A stretch of DNA of 64,000 nt, from the NCBI RefSeq assembly GCF_001724605.1, contig NZ_MEEX01000017.1, positions 1-64,000 on the forward strand, written 5' to 3'. Positions 7,529 through 15,929 of the stretch are shown one piece after another (within the stretch, counting starts at the first letter, position 1; each line of letters opens with the position of its first letter). Origin of the DNA: Phenylobacterium sp. SCN 70-31 (GTDB lineage: Bacteria > Pseudomonadota > Alphaproteobacteria > Caulobacterales > Caulobacteraceae). The position numbers and the translations under genes are program-made. Below the pieces are notes generated by a model. It made no database searches, was not told where the DNA came from, and saw nothing but the letters and a program-made list of their open reading frames with translations.

Positions 7529-8158
7529 TCACCCTGCCGCATCGGCGCCCTCAGCATCCAGCGCCGCGACGCGGGCCTGGAGGTCGGCGAAGGACTCGGG
7601 AGTCATGGTGCGATTCAGGATGGCCAGCTTCAGGTCGAATCCCCTGCGCCATTGACCCGGCGTGGGCGCCGCCACGCCCTCGATCTCCCGCAGATGATCG
7701 GGCCAATGGCGGACGACCATCCACAGCGCCGCAGCCAGGTCGTCGATATCTACAGGGCCCGAGACGAACGCGCCCTCCCCCGCCAGTTCGTCCAGCAGGG
7801 CGCGCAGCCGATCGTACTGCTCGCGCATGAGGCCGGCGCCGGCCGAGGCGCGCCGGGCCGCCGCGTCCTCGGTGAGGAACCTGTGGTCCCACATCGCCCG
7901 CATGGTGCCCAGGGTGTAGCGGACGTAGCGCTCGGTCGCCGGCGCCGGGCCGTCGGCCTGTCGGAGGGCGGCGCGGTAGTCTCGGGCCGCCGCGAGCGAC
8001 AGGGCCGCGCGAAGGTCGTCCCGGGTTCGGAAATGGTACCAGAGGTTTCCCACGGCGATACCCGCCGCGGCGGCCACCTGCTGGTTGGTCGTGTGCGCCT
8101 CGCCCTGTTCGTTGAACAGCCGCCGGGCCACGTCCAGGATGCGCGCCTTCGTCTTCAT
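7529..8158 (-). CDS. TetR-family transcriptional regulator (209 aa)
   Basis: The N-terminal 50 residues are a TetR helix-turn-helix: K-T-K-A-R-I-L-D-V-A-R-R-L-F-N-E-Q-G, then T-T-N-Q-Q-V-A-A-A-A-G-I-A-V-G-N-L-W-Y-H-F. The remainder is a helical ligand-binding domain resembling regulators with a DUF/TetR_C layout. The frame is open far upstream on this strand, so the start was set at ATG 8158 by the domain boundary. It is divergent from the beta-propeller gene at 8273 and probably represses it through the palindrome in between. Confidence 0.9.
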   Translation of the reverse strand: MKTKARILDVARRLFNEQGEAHTTNQQVAAAAGIAVGNLWYHFRTRDDLRAALSLAAARDYRAALRQADGPAPATERYVRYTLGTMRAMWDHRFLTEDAAARRASAGAGLMREQYDRLRALLDELAGEGAFVSGPVDIDDLAAALWMVVRHWPDHLREIEGVAAPTPGQWRRGFDLKLAILNRTMTPESFADLQARVAALDAEGADAAG

Positions 8159-8194
8159 CGCCCCCTTCCTGCCTGTCCCCGCTCGCCTTGTCCC

Positions 8195-8208
8195 GCCTAG
8201 AATTAGGC
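8195..8208. promoter_or_regulatory. Candidate TetR operator
   Basis: GCCTA-GAAT-TAGGC is a short palindrome in the 114-base interval between the divergent TetR gene and the propeller gene, next to a TATACG -10-like sequence. Position and symmetry suit an operator for the adjacent TetR regulator; the assignment is inference. Confidence 0.45.
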
Positions 8209-8272
8209 TATACGACCTAGACTCGCCCGACCTGCGACGAACCGCGAGGTGGCCCGACGCAGGAGGCGAACC

Positions 8273-9679
8273 ATGACCGCGCGAGACCACCTCTCCCCGC
8301 CCCCCGGCTACTATCCCTCGGTCTGGCCGGGCGAATGCGGCGGCCCGCGGCGACAGAAGGTGACGCGTGCGCCGGGCCTGCGGCTGCAACCCGGGGAAGC
8401 CCTGGCCGCCCGGACAAGGCGTCTGGACGACGACCGCTGGCCGGTGATGTTCGTGCTGCGAGATCCCGGCGAACTGTACCTCCAGGGCGGGACCCGGGCG
8501 GGCCAGAACCGCACCTCGTACGGCTGGGTGGAGCAACTGCACCCCGAGACCCTGGAACCGGTGAAGCGCTCGCCCGATCTTCCGTCCGGCGGGCACAACT
8601 GGTGCGGCGCAGCCTGCGTCCACGCCAACGGCGACATCTATGTGGTCAACGGCGCCTACGCCCACCGGCTGACGCCGGACCTCGAGGTCGTGGCCGAGCG
8701 CCGGCTGTCGGTGGACAACGCCCACAACGGCCACCTCGTCCTGAGCGACGGGGCGCTGGTGGCCAAGGACATCCAGAACGACCCGGCCAGGCGCTCGGTC
8801 TTCACCGTGCTGAGCCCGGACCTGGAGATCATCGACCGCTACGAGTTCCCCTGGAACAGCGTCGGGCGCTTCTCGGCCGACGCGCAGGACGGCGAGGACC
8901 ACCTCTACGTCACCAGCGGCGCCGAGATCCGTCGGCTGATCTACCGGGACGGCCGGCTCTCGCTGGATCCCGACTGGTCCGCTGGATACCGGATCGCCGG
9001 CGAGGATCAGGCCTTCGCCTGGGACAGCACGCTGGGCGACGACTGCGCCTGGTTCATGGACATGGGCGAGAACGCCGTGGTCCGCGCCGTTCTGGCGGCC
9101 CACCCGATCGGGACGCAGGCGGTCGAGGTGCTGCCTCCCGCCGCGCTGGAGGCGCCGGACTCCCTGCGCCCGGCCCTGCGCCAGACGACGATGCAGCGCT
9201 ATCCGAACGGCGCGCCGATCCATGCGGCGCCGCAGCGCCTGTTCCGCGTCTCGCTCCGCGACGCCGCCGACCGGGACGCCTTCGTGCTGTTCGATCAGCC
9301 CCAGGGCAACATCATCGCGCCGCCCCTCTACGACCAGGACCGCCGCATCCTGGTGGCGTTCGACACCGCGAACCGGCGGCTGGGCGCGTGGCGCTATCAC
9401 GGACCGGGCGACCTGCGGCCCCTGTGGCAGCATCCGTGGCGGACCAGCAACCAGCTCACCCTCTACGCCGACACCGGGGAACTGTTCGTCGACGACTGCA
9501 CCACGCCGGGACGTTGGGACGCCGTCGTGGTCGATGTCGAGACCGGCGTGGAGCGTGGCCGGGCGGACACTGGCTGCATCCTGTCCGGAGGCATGTGGTA
9601 CACGCCCGGCTTCGGTCGCGACGCCTACACCAGCTCTCCGCTGGGCGCCATCGCGCGGCTGCACGTGGCCGACAGCTGA
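8273..9679 (+). CDS. Predicted beta-propeller protein, unknown function (468 aa)
   Basis: ATG 8273 follows a strong AGGAGG site; an in-frame codon at 8249 is ignored. The protein has repeated blocks of about 45-60 residues with strand-turn-strand pattern (for example G-D-I-Y-V-V-N-G-A, L-V-A-K-D-I-Q-N-D, H-L-Y-V-T-S-G, C-A-W-F-M-D-M-G-E-N-A, G-E-L-F-V-D-D), as in SMP-30/quinoprotein-like propellers. No signal peptide is visible. Several Asp, His and Trp at strand ends could form a metal or substrate site. It lies between a TetR regulator and a TonB-dependent receptor, suggesting an enzyme or binding protein acting on the imported compound. I do not know its substrate. Confidence 0.7.
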   Translation: MTARDHLSPPPGYYPSVWPGECGGPRRQKVTRAPGLRLQPGEALAARTRRLDDDRWPVMFVLRDPGELYLQGGTRAGQNRTSYGWVEQLHPETLEPVKRSPDLPSGGHNWCGAACVHANGDIYVVNGAYAHRLTPDLEVVAERRLSVDNAHNGHLVLSDGALVAKDIQNDPARRSVFTVLSPDLEIIDRYEFPWNSVGRFSADAQDGEDHLYVTSGAEIRRLIYRDGRLSLDPDWSAGYRIAGEDQAFAWDSTLGDDCAWFMDMGENAVVRAVLAAHPIGTQAVEVLPPAALEAPDSLRPALRQTTMQRYPNGAPIHAAPQRLFRVSLRDAADRDAFVLFDQPQGNIIAPPLYDQDRRILVAFDTANRRLGAWRYHGPGDLRPLWQHPWRTSNQLTLYADTGELFVDDCTTPGRWDAVVVDVETGVERGRADTGCILSGGMWYTPGFGRDAYTSSPLGAIARLHVADS

Positions 9680-9798
9680 GGCCGCGGCGACCCCTTCCGG
9701 CGAATCAAGCGGTTGCCATCGCCCGAAATCCCGAATACGGACGCTAACCAGAATAGTAGTTCCGATTCCAATTAGCGGACTGATCCGGGAGGGATGAG

Positions 9799-12129
9799 AT
9801 GCAAAGAGACGCTGGACGTCGTCGATGGCTGCTGGCGGCCACAGCCCTGGCGGCTGGAGGCCTCGCCACGGGCGCCTGGGCCCAGGCGGGCTCGGCTCAG
9901 CTGGAGGAACTGGTGGTCACCGCGCAGAAGCGGGCCGAGAACGTGCAGGACGTGCCGCTGTCGATCACGGCGGTGAGCGGCCGCGACCTCGAGGCGGCCA
10001 ACGTCACCAATTTCCGCGAGCTGACCGCGATGGTCCCCGCCCTGCGGATGGAAGGCTCCAACAACACCCGCAACACCACCGTGTCGCTGCGGGGCATCGG
10101 TAATTCCGGCAACAACCCAGGGATCGAATACAGCGTCGGCGTCTTTCTGGACGGCGTGTACCTGCCGGGCCTGAGCGTGCTTCAAGGCGACCTCGTCGAC
10201 ATCCAGGCGGTCGAGGTCCTGCGCGGGCCTCAAGGCACGCTCTACGGCCGCAACACGCCGGTCGGGGCGATCAACATCATCACCCGCGAGCCCCAGGCCG
10301 AGCCCGAGGCGATGGTGACCGCCGGCTTCGGCAACTACCAGCAGCGCTACGCCAAGGGCTATCTGGGTGGCGCGCTGGGCGAAGACCTGTCGGCCCGAGC
10401 GTCGTTCTGGCTGCGCGACCGCGACGGCTTCGCCCGCAACCTGGCCACCGGCGGACGCGTGAACGACATGAAGGGCGGCGGCGCCCGGCTCCGCACCATG
10501 TGGACGCCGAACGACGACCTGAAGTTCAACCTGGTCGGTCACTACTCGATCGTGCGGTCGAAGGGCGGCGTCGCCGATGCGATCAACCCGACGGGTCCGG
10601 GTGGCGTGGCCACACCGGGCTTCCTCGCGGCGACCGCAGCCCTGGGCTACACCTTCCAGAACTTCACCGGCGGCGACTTCGTGGTCCAGGCCGACGACGT
10701 GACCAACGACAAGGCGATCTCCTACGGGGCCTCGGTCACGGGCGAGTTCGAGCTGCCGGCCGGCCACACCCTGACCTCGATCACCGCCTGGGACGTGAAC
10801 GTGGGCGGAGCCGACCCCTACTCGGCCGACGCCCTGCCGCAGAACGTGGCCAAGCTGATCGAGCGGGGCGAGATCGAGTCGTTCAGCGAGGAATTGCGGC
10901 TGAACTCTCCGACCGGCGGCTTCTTCGAGTACATCGCGGGTGTCTACCTCTACCGGCAGACCTACGACTTCTGGTCCACCTTGACGGTCGGGCCGGACGC
11001 CAACCGGCTGTTCCCGCTCCCTGCGGCGGCCGGCGGGCCGCAGCCATTCCGCCAGGGCGACCAGCTGCGCTCGGAAGCCGACCTGAAGACGCGCAGCACC
11101 GCGCTGTTCGGCACCGGCCGGTTCAACTTCACCGACCGCTGGCGGGCCTCGCTGGGCGCCCGCTACGTCTGGGAGAAGAAGGACGGCGTCATCAATCACA
11201 CCAACTCGCCGGGCGCCAACGCCGCCTTCCAGGCCCTCTTCGGGCCAAACCTGATCGGAGCGGTGGAGCGTAGCGAGGAGAAGTTCACCTGGCTGATCAG
11301 CACCCAGTACGACCTGACCCCCGACATCATGGCCTTCGCCAGCGTCTCGACGGGCTACAAGTCCGGCGGCTTCAACGCGCGTCGGCAAGCGCCGACCGCG
11401 CCGGTGCAGTTCGAGCCCGAATCCTCGATCGACTACCAGCTCGGCCTGAAGTCGCAGCTCCTCGACCGCCGGCTGCGCCTGAACCTGACGCTGTTCAACA
11501 TGGTGCTGAGCGATTTCCAGGAGTCGATCCTGAATCCCGTCACCCGTTCGGGCTTCCTGACCGGTAACGCGGGCGAGCGGCGCGTGCGGGGCCTGGAGGG
11601 CGATTTCGTCGCCGTGGCCGGGCCGAACCTGAGGTTCTCGGGTGGCCTGACCTATCTGGACGCCGAGTTCACGGACTACACGATCGGCCCCTGCTTCGCT
11701 GGCCGCACGCCCAACGGCAGCCTGCCCAACACCTGCTCGTTCAACGGCCTGACACCCGTCAGCTCGCCCAAGTGGAAGTTCAACCTGGCGGGCGACTATA
11801 GCCGCCAGATCGCCGACGACCTGATGTTGAACGCCCGCCTGGAGGTGCAGCACACCAGCACGATGCTGCTCGACGCGGCGCTGGACCCGCGCTCCAGGCA
11901 GAAGGCGGTCACCCTGCTGAACGGCAGCCTGTCGCTCGGCGCCGAGGCGCGCGGCTGGTCGGGCCGGCTGTGGGTCAAGAACCTCACCGACGAGCACTAC
12001 TACCAGCGGATCGGCGGCATCCCGCTGGCGCCGTTGGTCAGCACCGGCGGCACCGCCGGGGCGGAGGGCTTCCACGGCTACTACGCCGAGCCCCGGACGT
12101 ACGGGCTGGAACTGACCTACCGCTACTGA
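9799..12129 (+). CDS. TonB-dependent outer-membrane receptor (776 aa)
   Basis: Energy-dependent outer-membrane channel. Residues 1-29 form a signal peptide ending A-W-A-Q. The TonB-box region L-E-E-L-V-V-T-A-Q-K-R follows, then the plug domain (S-I-T-A-V-S-G, V-S-L-R-G-I-G, V-E-V-L-R-G-P-Q-G-T-L-Y-G-R-N) and a long 22-strand barrel ending Y-G-L-E-L-T-Y-R-Y, with the terminal aromatic expected for BAM insertion. This subclass, common in Caulobacteraceae and sphingomonads, tends to import plant-derived or aromatic compounds rather than siderophores, but nothing in the sequence names the ligand. The start ATG 9799 follows GGGAGGG. Confidence 0.93.
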   Translation: MQRDAGRRRWLLAATALAAGGLATGAWAQAGSAQLEELVVTAQKRAENVQDVPLSITAVSGRDLEAANVTNFRELTAMVPALRMEGSNNTRNTTVSLRGIGNSGNNPGIEYSVGVFLDGVYLPGLSVLQGDLVDIQAVEVLRGPQGTLYGRNTPVGAINIITREPQAEPEAMVTAGFGNYQQRYAKGYLGGALGEDLSARASFWLRDRDGFARNLATGGRVNDMKGGGARLRTMWTPNDDLKFNLVGHYSIVRSKGGVADAINPTGPGGVATPGFLAATAALGYTFQNFTGGDFVVQADDVTNDKAISYGASVTGEFELPAGHTLTSITAWDVNVGGADPYSADALPQNVAKLIERGEIESFSEELRLNSPTGGFFEYIAGVYLYRQTYDFWSTLTVGPDANRLFPLPAAAGGPQPFRQGDQLRSEADLKTRSTALFGTGRFNFTDRWRASLGARYVWEKKDGVINHTNSPGANAAFQALFGPNLIGAVERSEEKFTWLISTQYDLTPDIMAFASVSTGYKSGGFNARRQAPTAPVQFEPESSIDYQLGLKSQLLDRRLRLNLTLFNMVLSDFQESILNPVTRSGFLTGNAGERRVRGLEGDFVAVAGPNLRFSGGLTYLDAEFTDYTIGPCFAGRTPNGSLPNTCSFNGLTPVSSPKWKFNLAGDYSRQIADDLMLNARLEVQHTSTMLLDAALDPRSRQKAVTLLNGSLSLGAEARGWSGRLWVKNLTDEHYYQRIGGIPLAPLVSTGGTAGAEGFHGYYAEPRTYGLELTYRY

Positions 12130-12197
12130 GGCGGCGGGGGCCGGGCGGATCGCCCGGCCCCTCGCCTCGTCCATCCCCAGAAGACCGGAGTGCTCAC

Positions 12198-13205
12198 ATG
12201 GCCCAGAGCCACTACCTCATCCACGGAAGCCTCGGTTCGCCCTATACGATGAAGATGCGGGCGGTGATGCGCTACCGGCGGCTGCCGCACGTCTGGATCC
12301 GCGACGGCAACAGCCGGCTGGCCGGCCGCACGGGCCTGAAGGTCGCGGTGATCCCGGTGATCCAGTACCTGGACGGCTCGTATCACAACGACTCCACGCC
12401 GATGATCGACGATCTGGAACGGCTGCACCCCGGCGAGCGGTCGATCGTTCCGGACGATCCGGGCGACGCCTTCCTGGCCTATCTGCTCGAGGACTTCGCG
12501 GACGAGTGGGTGACCAAGGCCATGTTCCACTACCGATGGTTCCGGGCGCGCGACCAGGACCAGATGGGCCACTGGCTGGGCTTCGACCTCTATCAGGGAC
12601 AGGGCCTGGCGAAGATCCGCGCCTTCGCGCGCGAGTTCCGCGACCGCCAGGTGGGCCGCCTCGCCCTGGTCGGATGCACCGAGGCGAACCAGTATCTGGT
12701 CGAGGAGACCTGCCGGCGCACGCTGGCGGCGCTCGAACGGCACGTGACCGACAGCTGGTTCTTCTTCGGCAGCCGGCCGTCGCGCGCCGAATTCGGACTG
12801 TACGGTCAGCTCTCGCAGTTCATCGTCGACCCGACGCCGACCGACATCCTGCGCGCCACGGCACCCTACACCGCCCGCTGGGTGATGAACATGGACGACG
12901 TGGGCGGGATCGACGGCGAGTGGTCGGTGAAACCCGTGTCGGCCAGCGTGGAGGCCATGCTGCAGCTCACCGGCGAGGTCTATCTGCCATTCCTCGTGGC
13001 CAATGCGCAGGCCTATGCGCAGGGCGCGGAGACGATGTCGTTCACCGCGCTCGGGGAAACCTATTCCCAGGGCGTGTTCCGATACCAGGTGAAGTGCCTG
13101 GAGACCCTCCGCACAGCCTACGCGGCGCTCGACGAAGCCACGCGAGGTCGGATCGATCCGCTCCTCGATAGGACCGGCTGCCTGCCGTTCCTGTGCAAAG
13201 CCTGA
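12198..13205 (+). CDS. Glutathione S-transferase-like protein (335 aa)
   Basis: The N-terminus (residues 5-85) has the thioredoxin-like GST fold: Y-L-I-H-G-S-L-G-S-P-Y-T-M-K-M-R-A, a V-I-P-V-I-Q-Y segment, and D-S-T-P-M-I-D in the position of the glutathione gamma-glutamyl contact. An all-helical C-terminal domain follows (residues 110-335), longer than usual GSTs. Proteins of this layout occur beside TonB receptors in alphaproteobacteria that degrade aromatics or steroids. Reaction not known. It follows the receptor by 68 bases on the same strand, so co-transcription with it is likely. Confidence 0.75.
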   Translation: MAQSHYLIHGSLGSPYTMKMRAVMRYRRLPHVWIRDGNSRLAGRTGLKVAVIPVIQYLDGSYHNDSTPMIDDLERLHPGERSIVPDDPGDAFLAYLLEDFADEWVTKAMFHYRWFRARDQDQMGHWLGFDLYQGQGLAKIRAFAREFRDRQVGRLALVGCTEANQYLVEETCRRTLAALERHVTDSWFFFGSRPSRAEFGLYGQLSQFIVDPTPTDILRATAPYTARWVMNMDDVGGIDGEWSVKPVSASVEAMLQLTGEVYLPFLVANAQAYAQGAETMSFTALGETYSQGVFRYQVKCLETLRTAYAALDEATRGRIDPLLDRTGCLPFLCKA

Positions 13206-13246
13206 CAGGGCCGGAGATCAGGGCCGGAAGATCAGGGCCGGAAGAT
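13206..13246. repeat. Three tandem near-copies of a 14-bp unit
   Basis: The unit CAGGGCCGGAAGAT is present at 13219-13232 and 13233-13246, preceded by a 13-base variant at 13206-13218. The array fills the gap between the convergent GST-like and FkbM genes, starting directly after the GST stop codon. Probably polymerase slippage; no function is evident. Confidence 0.6.
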
Positions 13247-13252
13247 CGCCGC

Positions 13253-14101
13253 CTAACCCGGCCTGTAGCCATAGCGGGCGAGGTAGGGATAGGCGTCGAT
13301 CCCGCCCGGACGCTGCTGGTCGGGACCCGCAACCCGGGTGAGGCCCCACTGCTCGCCGGTTCCCGGCGGCAGGGCGACGATGTTGGAATCGCCCCGGCCC
13401 GGCGTCTCCGGCGCCGCCCGGCCGTTCGCCGGCGTCGCGAACGGCGCGAAGAACCAGCACACCTCATAGCCGGCGGCCTGGAACGTGCGGATCACCTCCG
13501 CGGTCGCCTCCGGGTGCTGGATCGTGGCCTCGACCAGCCAGACGGCGCGCCGGGCGGCGATCAGCGCCGCCGCCCCCGCCAGAACCTGCGGCTCGAATCC
13601 CTCCACGTCGATCTTCACCAGCCGGACATCCCGGGTGGAGATGGCGTCGAGCGTGACCATCGGAACCGGTCGCATCACCTCGGCGACGCTGTCGAAGCCG
13701 ATGTCGCCGAAGTTGCGCTCGCCTACCAGCGGGACCGCGGGGAACTCGGTCACGCCGGACTCGGCCCCGGCCGCCGCCCGGACGACCGAGAGATTCGCCA
13801 GGCCGTTGGCCGCCGCATTCGCTTCCAGGATGTCGGCCAGTTCGGCATGGGCCTCGATCGCCAGGACCTTCCAGCCCGGCCGGCGATGGGCGAACGGCAG
13901 GGAGATCGCGCCGATATTGGCGCCGACGTCCAGCAGCGCACCCGCCTCGTCCGCATGATCGACGAGGAAATCCAGAATCACGCGGGCGAACTCGCCATAG
14001 TCGCGCAGCGAGGCGCCCACGGCGGTGTCGCCGGCCGGGAACCGGAATTCGAGGTCGTAGGCCCGAGCGGTCTCCAGCGGAACGGCCGACACCGTCACCA
14101 C
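13253..14101 (-). CDS. FkbM-family methyltransferase (282 aa)
   Basis: SAM-dependent methyltransferase acting on sugar or small-molecule hydroxyls. The SAM-binding motif L-L-D-V-G-A-N-I-G-A-I-S appears at about residues 56-67, followed by V-L-A-I-E-A-H-A (acidic end of strand 2), and the FkbM signature V-K-I-D-V-E-G-F-E-P-Q-V-L near residue 160. The C-terminal 80 residues are less typical. The start is a GTG, one of several in a row, and overlaps the stop of the glyoxalase gene upstream, so the two genes are coupled. The acceptor is unknown. Confidence 0.85.
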   Translation of the reverse strand: MVTVSAVPLETARAYDLEFRFPAGDTAVGASLRDYGEFARVILDFLVDHADEAGALLDVGANIGAISLPFAHRRPGWKVLAIEAHAELADILEANAAANGLANLSVVRAAAGAESGVTEFPAVPLVGERNFGDIGFDSVAEVMRPVPMVTLDAISTRDVRLVKIDVEGFEPQVLAGAAALIAARRAVWLVEATIQHPEATAEVIRTFQAAGYEVCWFFAPFATPANGRAAPETPGRGDSNIVALPPGTGEQWGLTRVAGPDQQRPGGIDAYPYLARYGYRPG

Positions 14102-14583
14102 GTCCCCACATTGGGCATCGAGGCCCAGGGCTCGGCCGGCGCAAGGGCGGGGCCGGCCTGCAGCAGTTCCACGGAGATGTTGTCGGGGGAGCGGACGAAG
14201 GCCATGCGGCCGTCGCGCGGCGGCCGGTTGATCACCACCCCGGCGTCCTTCAGACGCTGGCAGACGGCGTAGATGTCGTCGACGGCGTAGGCCAGATGGC
14301 CGAAATTGCGGCCGCCCTGATACGCCTCGGCGTCCCAGTTGTAGGTCAGCTCCACCGTGGGCGCCCGCGCCTCGCGGGCAGCGGCCTCATCCCCCGGCGC
14401 GCAGAGGAACACCAGCGTGAAGCGACCGGCCTCGTTCTCGGTGCGCGAGACTTCCTTAAGCCCCAGCCTGTCACAATAGAACGCGAGTGATTCGGCGAGG
14501 TCGGTCACGCGGACCATGGTGTGGAGGTATCTCACGAGAGTGTGCGTCCTTCGATCATCGGGTATGGCGTTGGGCTGGCGCAT
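14095..14583 (-). CDS. Glyoxalase I / lactoylglutathione lyase family (162 aa)
   Basis: Metal-dependent vicinal-oxygen-chelate enzyme. The pattern of glyoxalase I is visible: L-H-T-M-V-R-V (metal His), a V-E-L-T-Y-N-W strand (Glu), F-G-H-L-A-Y-A-V-D-D (second His) and V-E-L-L near the end (second Glu). These four ligands match the methylglyoxal-detoxifying enzyme that isomerises the glutathione hemithioacetal. An internal GTG corresponding to V-R-Y-L-H would give a shorter protein closer to E. coli GloA; the longer ATG start is used here. The gene is coupled to a methyltransferase, an unusual partner. Confidence 0.85.
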   Translation of the reverse strand: MRQPNAIPDDRRTHTLVRYLHTMVRVTDLAESLAFYCDRLGLKEVSRTENEAGRFTLVFLCAPGDEAAAREARAPTVELTYNWDAEAYQGGRNFGHLAYAVDDIYAVCQRLKDAGVVINRPPRDGRMAFVRSPDNISVELLQAGPALAPAEPWASMPNVGTW

Positions 14584-14840
14584 GCCTCTTTACCGCGTAA
14601 AATGACACCGATGCGGACGACCGCATCGGCGAGGCTCCACCGAGACGTGCACTGAACTCTGGCCATGTTCCGATTAGACCCGCGACGCCACGTGACCGCA
14701 ATTTCATTTGCGCTGACAGAACGGCGGCATCACAACCGGGCCAAGCCGCGAGATGACGGCGCCCGCGCATGGTGGAGACCACAGCGTACGTCGCCGGCTA
14801 CCGAGCCGGGTCTGGTTCCGGGTACGGGGGAAGTCGCGTC

Positions 14841-15905
14841 ATGCGCCTGAAGTCTCAGCACATTTTCATCCTCGCGGTGATCGGCGTGCTGATGATCTAT
14901 TTCGTCGGCAGCCTCATCTTCCGACCGCTGAATCACGGCGGCGAACGGGCCGAGGCCAAGGCCGATCCCCTGCCCACGGTCCAGACACGGGTGACCCCCG
15001 AGACCACGCGGCCCGTGCAGGTGCTGATGCGCGGCCGCACCGAGGCGGCGCGCGCCGTGGTGGTGCGTTCCGAGACCGCCGGCGTGGTCGCCGCGACACC
15101 TACCCCCGAAGGCAGCCTGGTCCGCGAGGGGCAGGTTCTCTGCCGGCTGTCCGTCGACGCCCGCCAGGCCAGCCTTGACCAGGCGCGCGCGCAGCAGAAG
15201 TCGCGGCAGCTCCAGCGCGAGGCCGCGGCCCAGCTCGCCGAGAAGGGCTTCCGCTCGCCCACCCAGGTGCTCGAGGCGCAGGCCAACCTCGACGCCGCCA
15301 ACGCCTCGGTGCGGGCGGCCGAGATAGCCTTGGGCCAGGTGAACATCCGGGCGCCGTTCGCCGGCGTCTTCGACCGCCGCGACGCCGAGATCGGGACCTA
15401 TCTGTCGCCCGGCCAGCCGTGCGGCACGATGATCGAGCTCAATCCCCTCATCGTCGTGGGCGACGCCCCGGAAACCCAGGCCGTGAAGCTCCAGGTGGGC
15501 GCGCCCGCCCAGGCGCGGCTGGTCTCGGGTCAGGTGCTGACCGGCAAGATCCGCTACGTCGCGCGCGACGCCGATCCGCAGACCCGGACCTATCGGGTGG
15601 AGGTGGCGGTGGCCAACCCCGGCAACGCCGTGCGCTCGGGCCTCTCGGCCGAGCTGCGTGTGAGCGCAGGCGCAGGCGCGGCCCACCTGGTGCCCGTCTC
15701 GGCCCTGGTGCTGAACGCCGATGGCCGCCAGGGCCTGCGGTATGTCCAACCCGACGGTCGGGTGGCCTTCACGCCCGTGACCGTGCTGGAGGAGACGGCG
15801 GAGGGGATCTGGGTCAGCGGCCTGACCGGCCAGGCGAACGTCATCACGGTCGGGCAATCGTTCGTGGCCGACGGACAGAAGGTGCGCGTGACGGCCGCCC
15901 GCTAG
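14841..15905 (+). CDS. RND efflux periplasmic adaptor, membrane fusion protein (354 aa)
   Basis: Periplasmic subunit joining an inner-membrane RND pump to an outer-membrane channel. It has one N-terminal membrane anchor (F-I-L-A-V-I-G-V-L-M-I-Y-F-V), a lipoyl half-motif (V-R-S-E-T-A-G-V-V), a coiled-coil hairpin (about residues 110-160, Gln/Ala/Arg-rich), the second lipoyl half (V-N-I-R-A-P-F-A-G-V-F) and a beta-barrel domain (G-A-P-A-Q-A-R-L-V). The ATG at 14841 was chosen over an in-frame codon at 14769 because it precedes the membrane anchor directly and has GGGGAAG upstream. The pump gene follows 24 bases downstream. Confidence 0.9.
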   Translation: MRLKSQHIFILAVIGVLMIYFVGSLIFRPLNHGGERAEAKADPLPTVQTRVTPETTRPVQVLMRGRTEAARAVVVRSETAGVVAATPTPEGSLVREGQVLCRLSVDARQASLDQARAQQKSRQLQREAAAQLAEKGFRSPTQVLEAQANLDAANASVRAAEIALGQVNIRAPFAGVFDRRDAEIGTYLSPGQPCGTMIELNPLIVVGDAPETQAVKLQVGAPAQARLVSGQVLTGKIRYVARDADPQTRTYRVEVAVANPGNAVRSGLSAELRVSAGAGAAHLVPVSALVLNADGRQGLRYVQPDGRVAFTPVTVLEETAEGIWVSGLTGQANVITVGQSFVADGQKVRVTAAR

Positions 15906-15929
15906 GGCGCCGTCACCGGGGAGCAACAG

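Noticed and set aside
7375..7557. 60-codon minus-strand frame upstream of the acyltransferase
   Set aside because: Overlaps the TetR 3' end and shows no protein-like pattern.
7529..9664. 711-codon minus-strand frame
   Set aside because: Only its last 210 codons (the TetR gene, 7529-8158) are protein-like; the rest is antisense to the propeller gene.
9742..9777. CGCTAA / TTAGCG inverted pair before the TonB receptor gene, tested as a riboswitch or operator
   Set aside because: Six-base arms with a 24-base gap are weak, and no conserved riboswitch blocks are present.
9772..12174. 800-codon minus-strand frame across the TonB receptor
   Set aside because: Same reason: antisense of a clear gene, no recognisable protein features.
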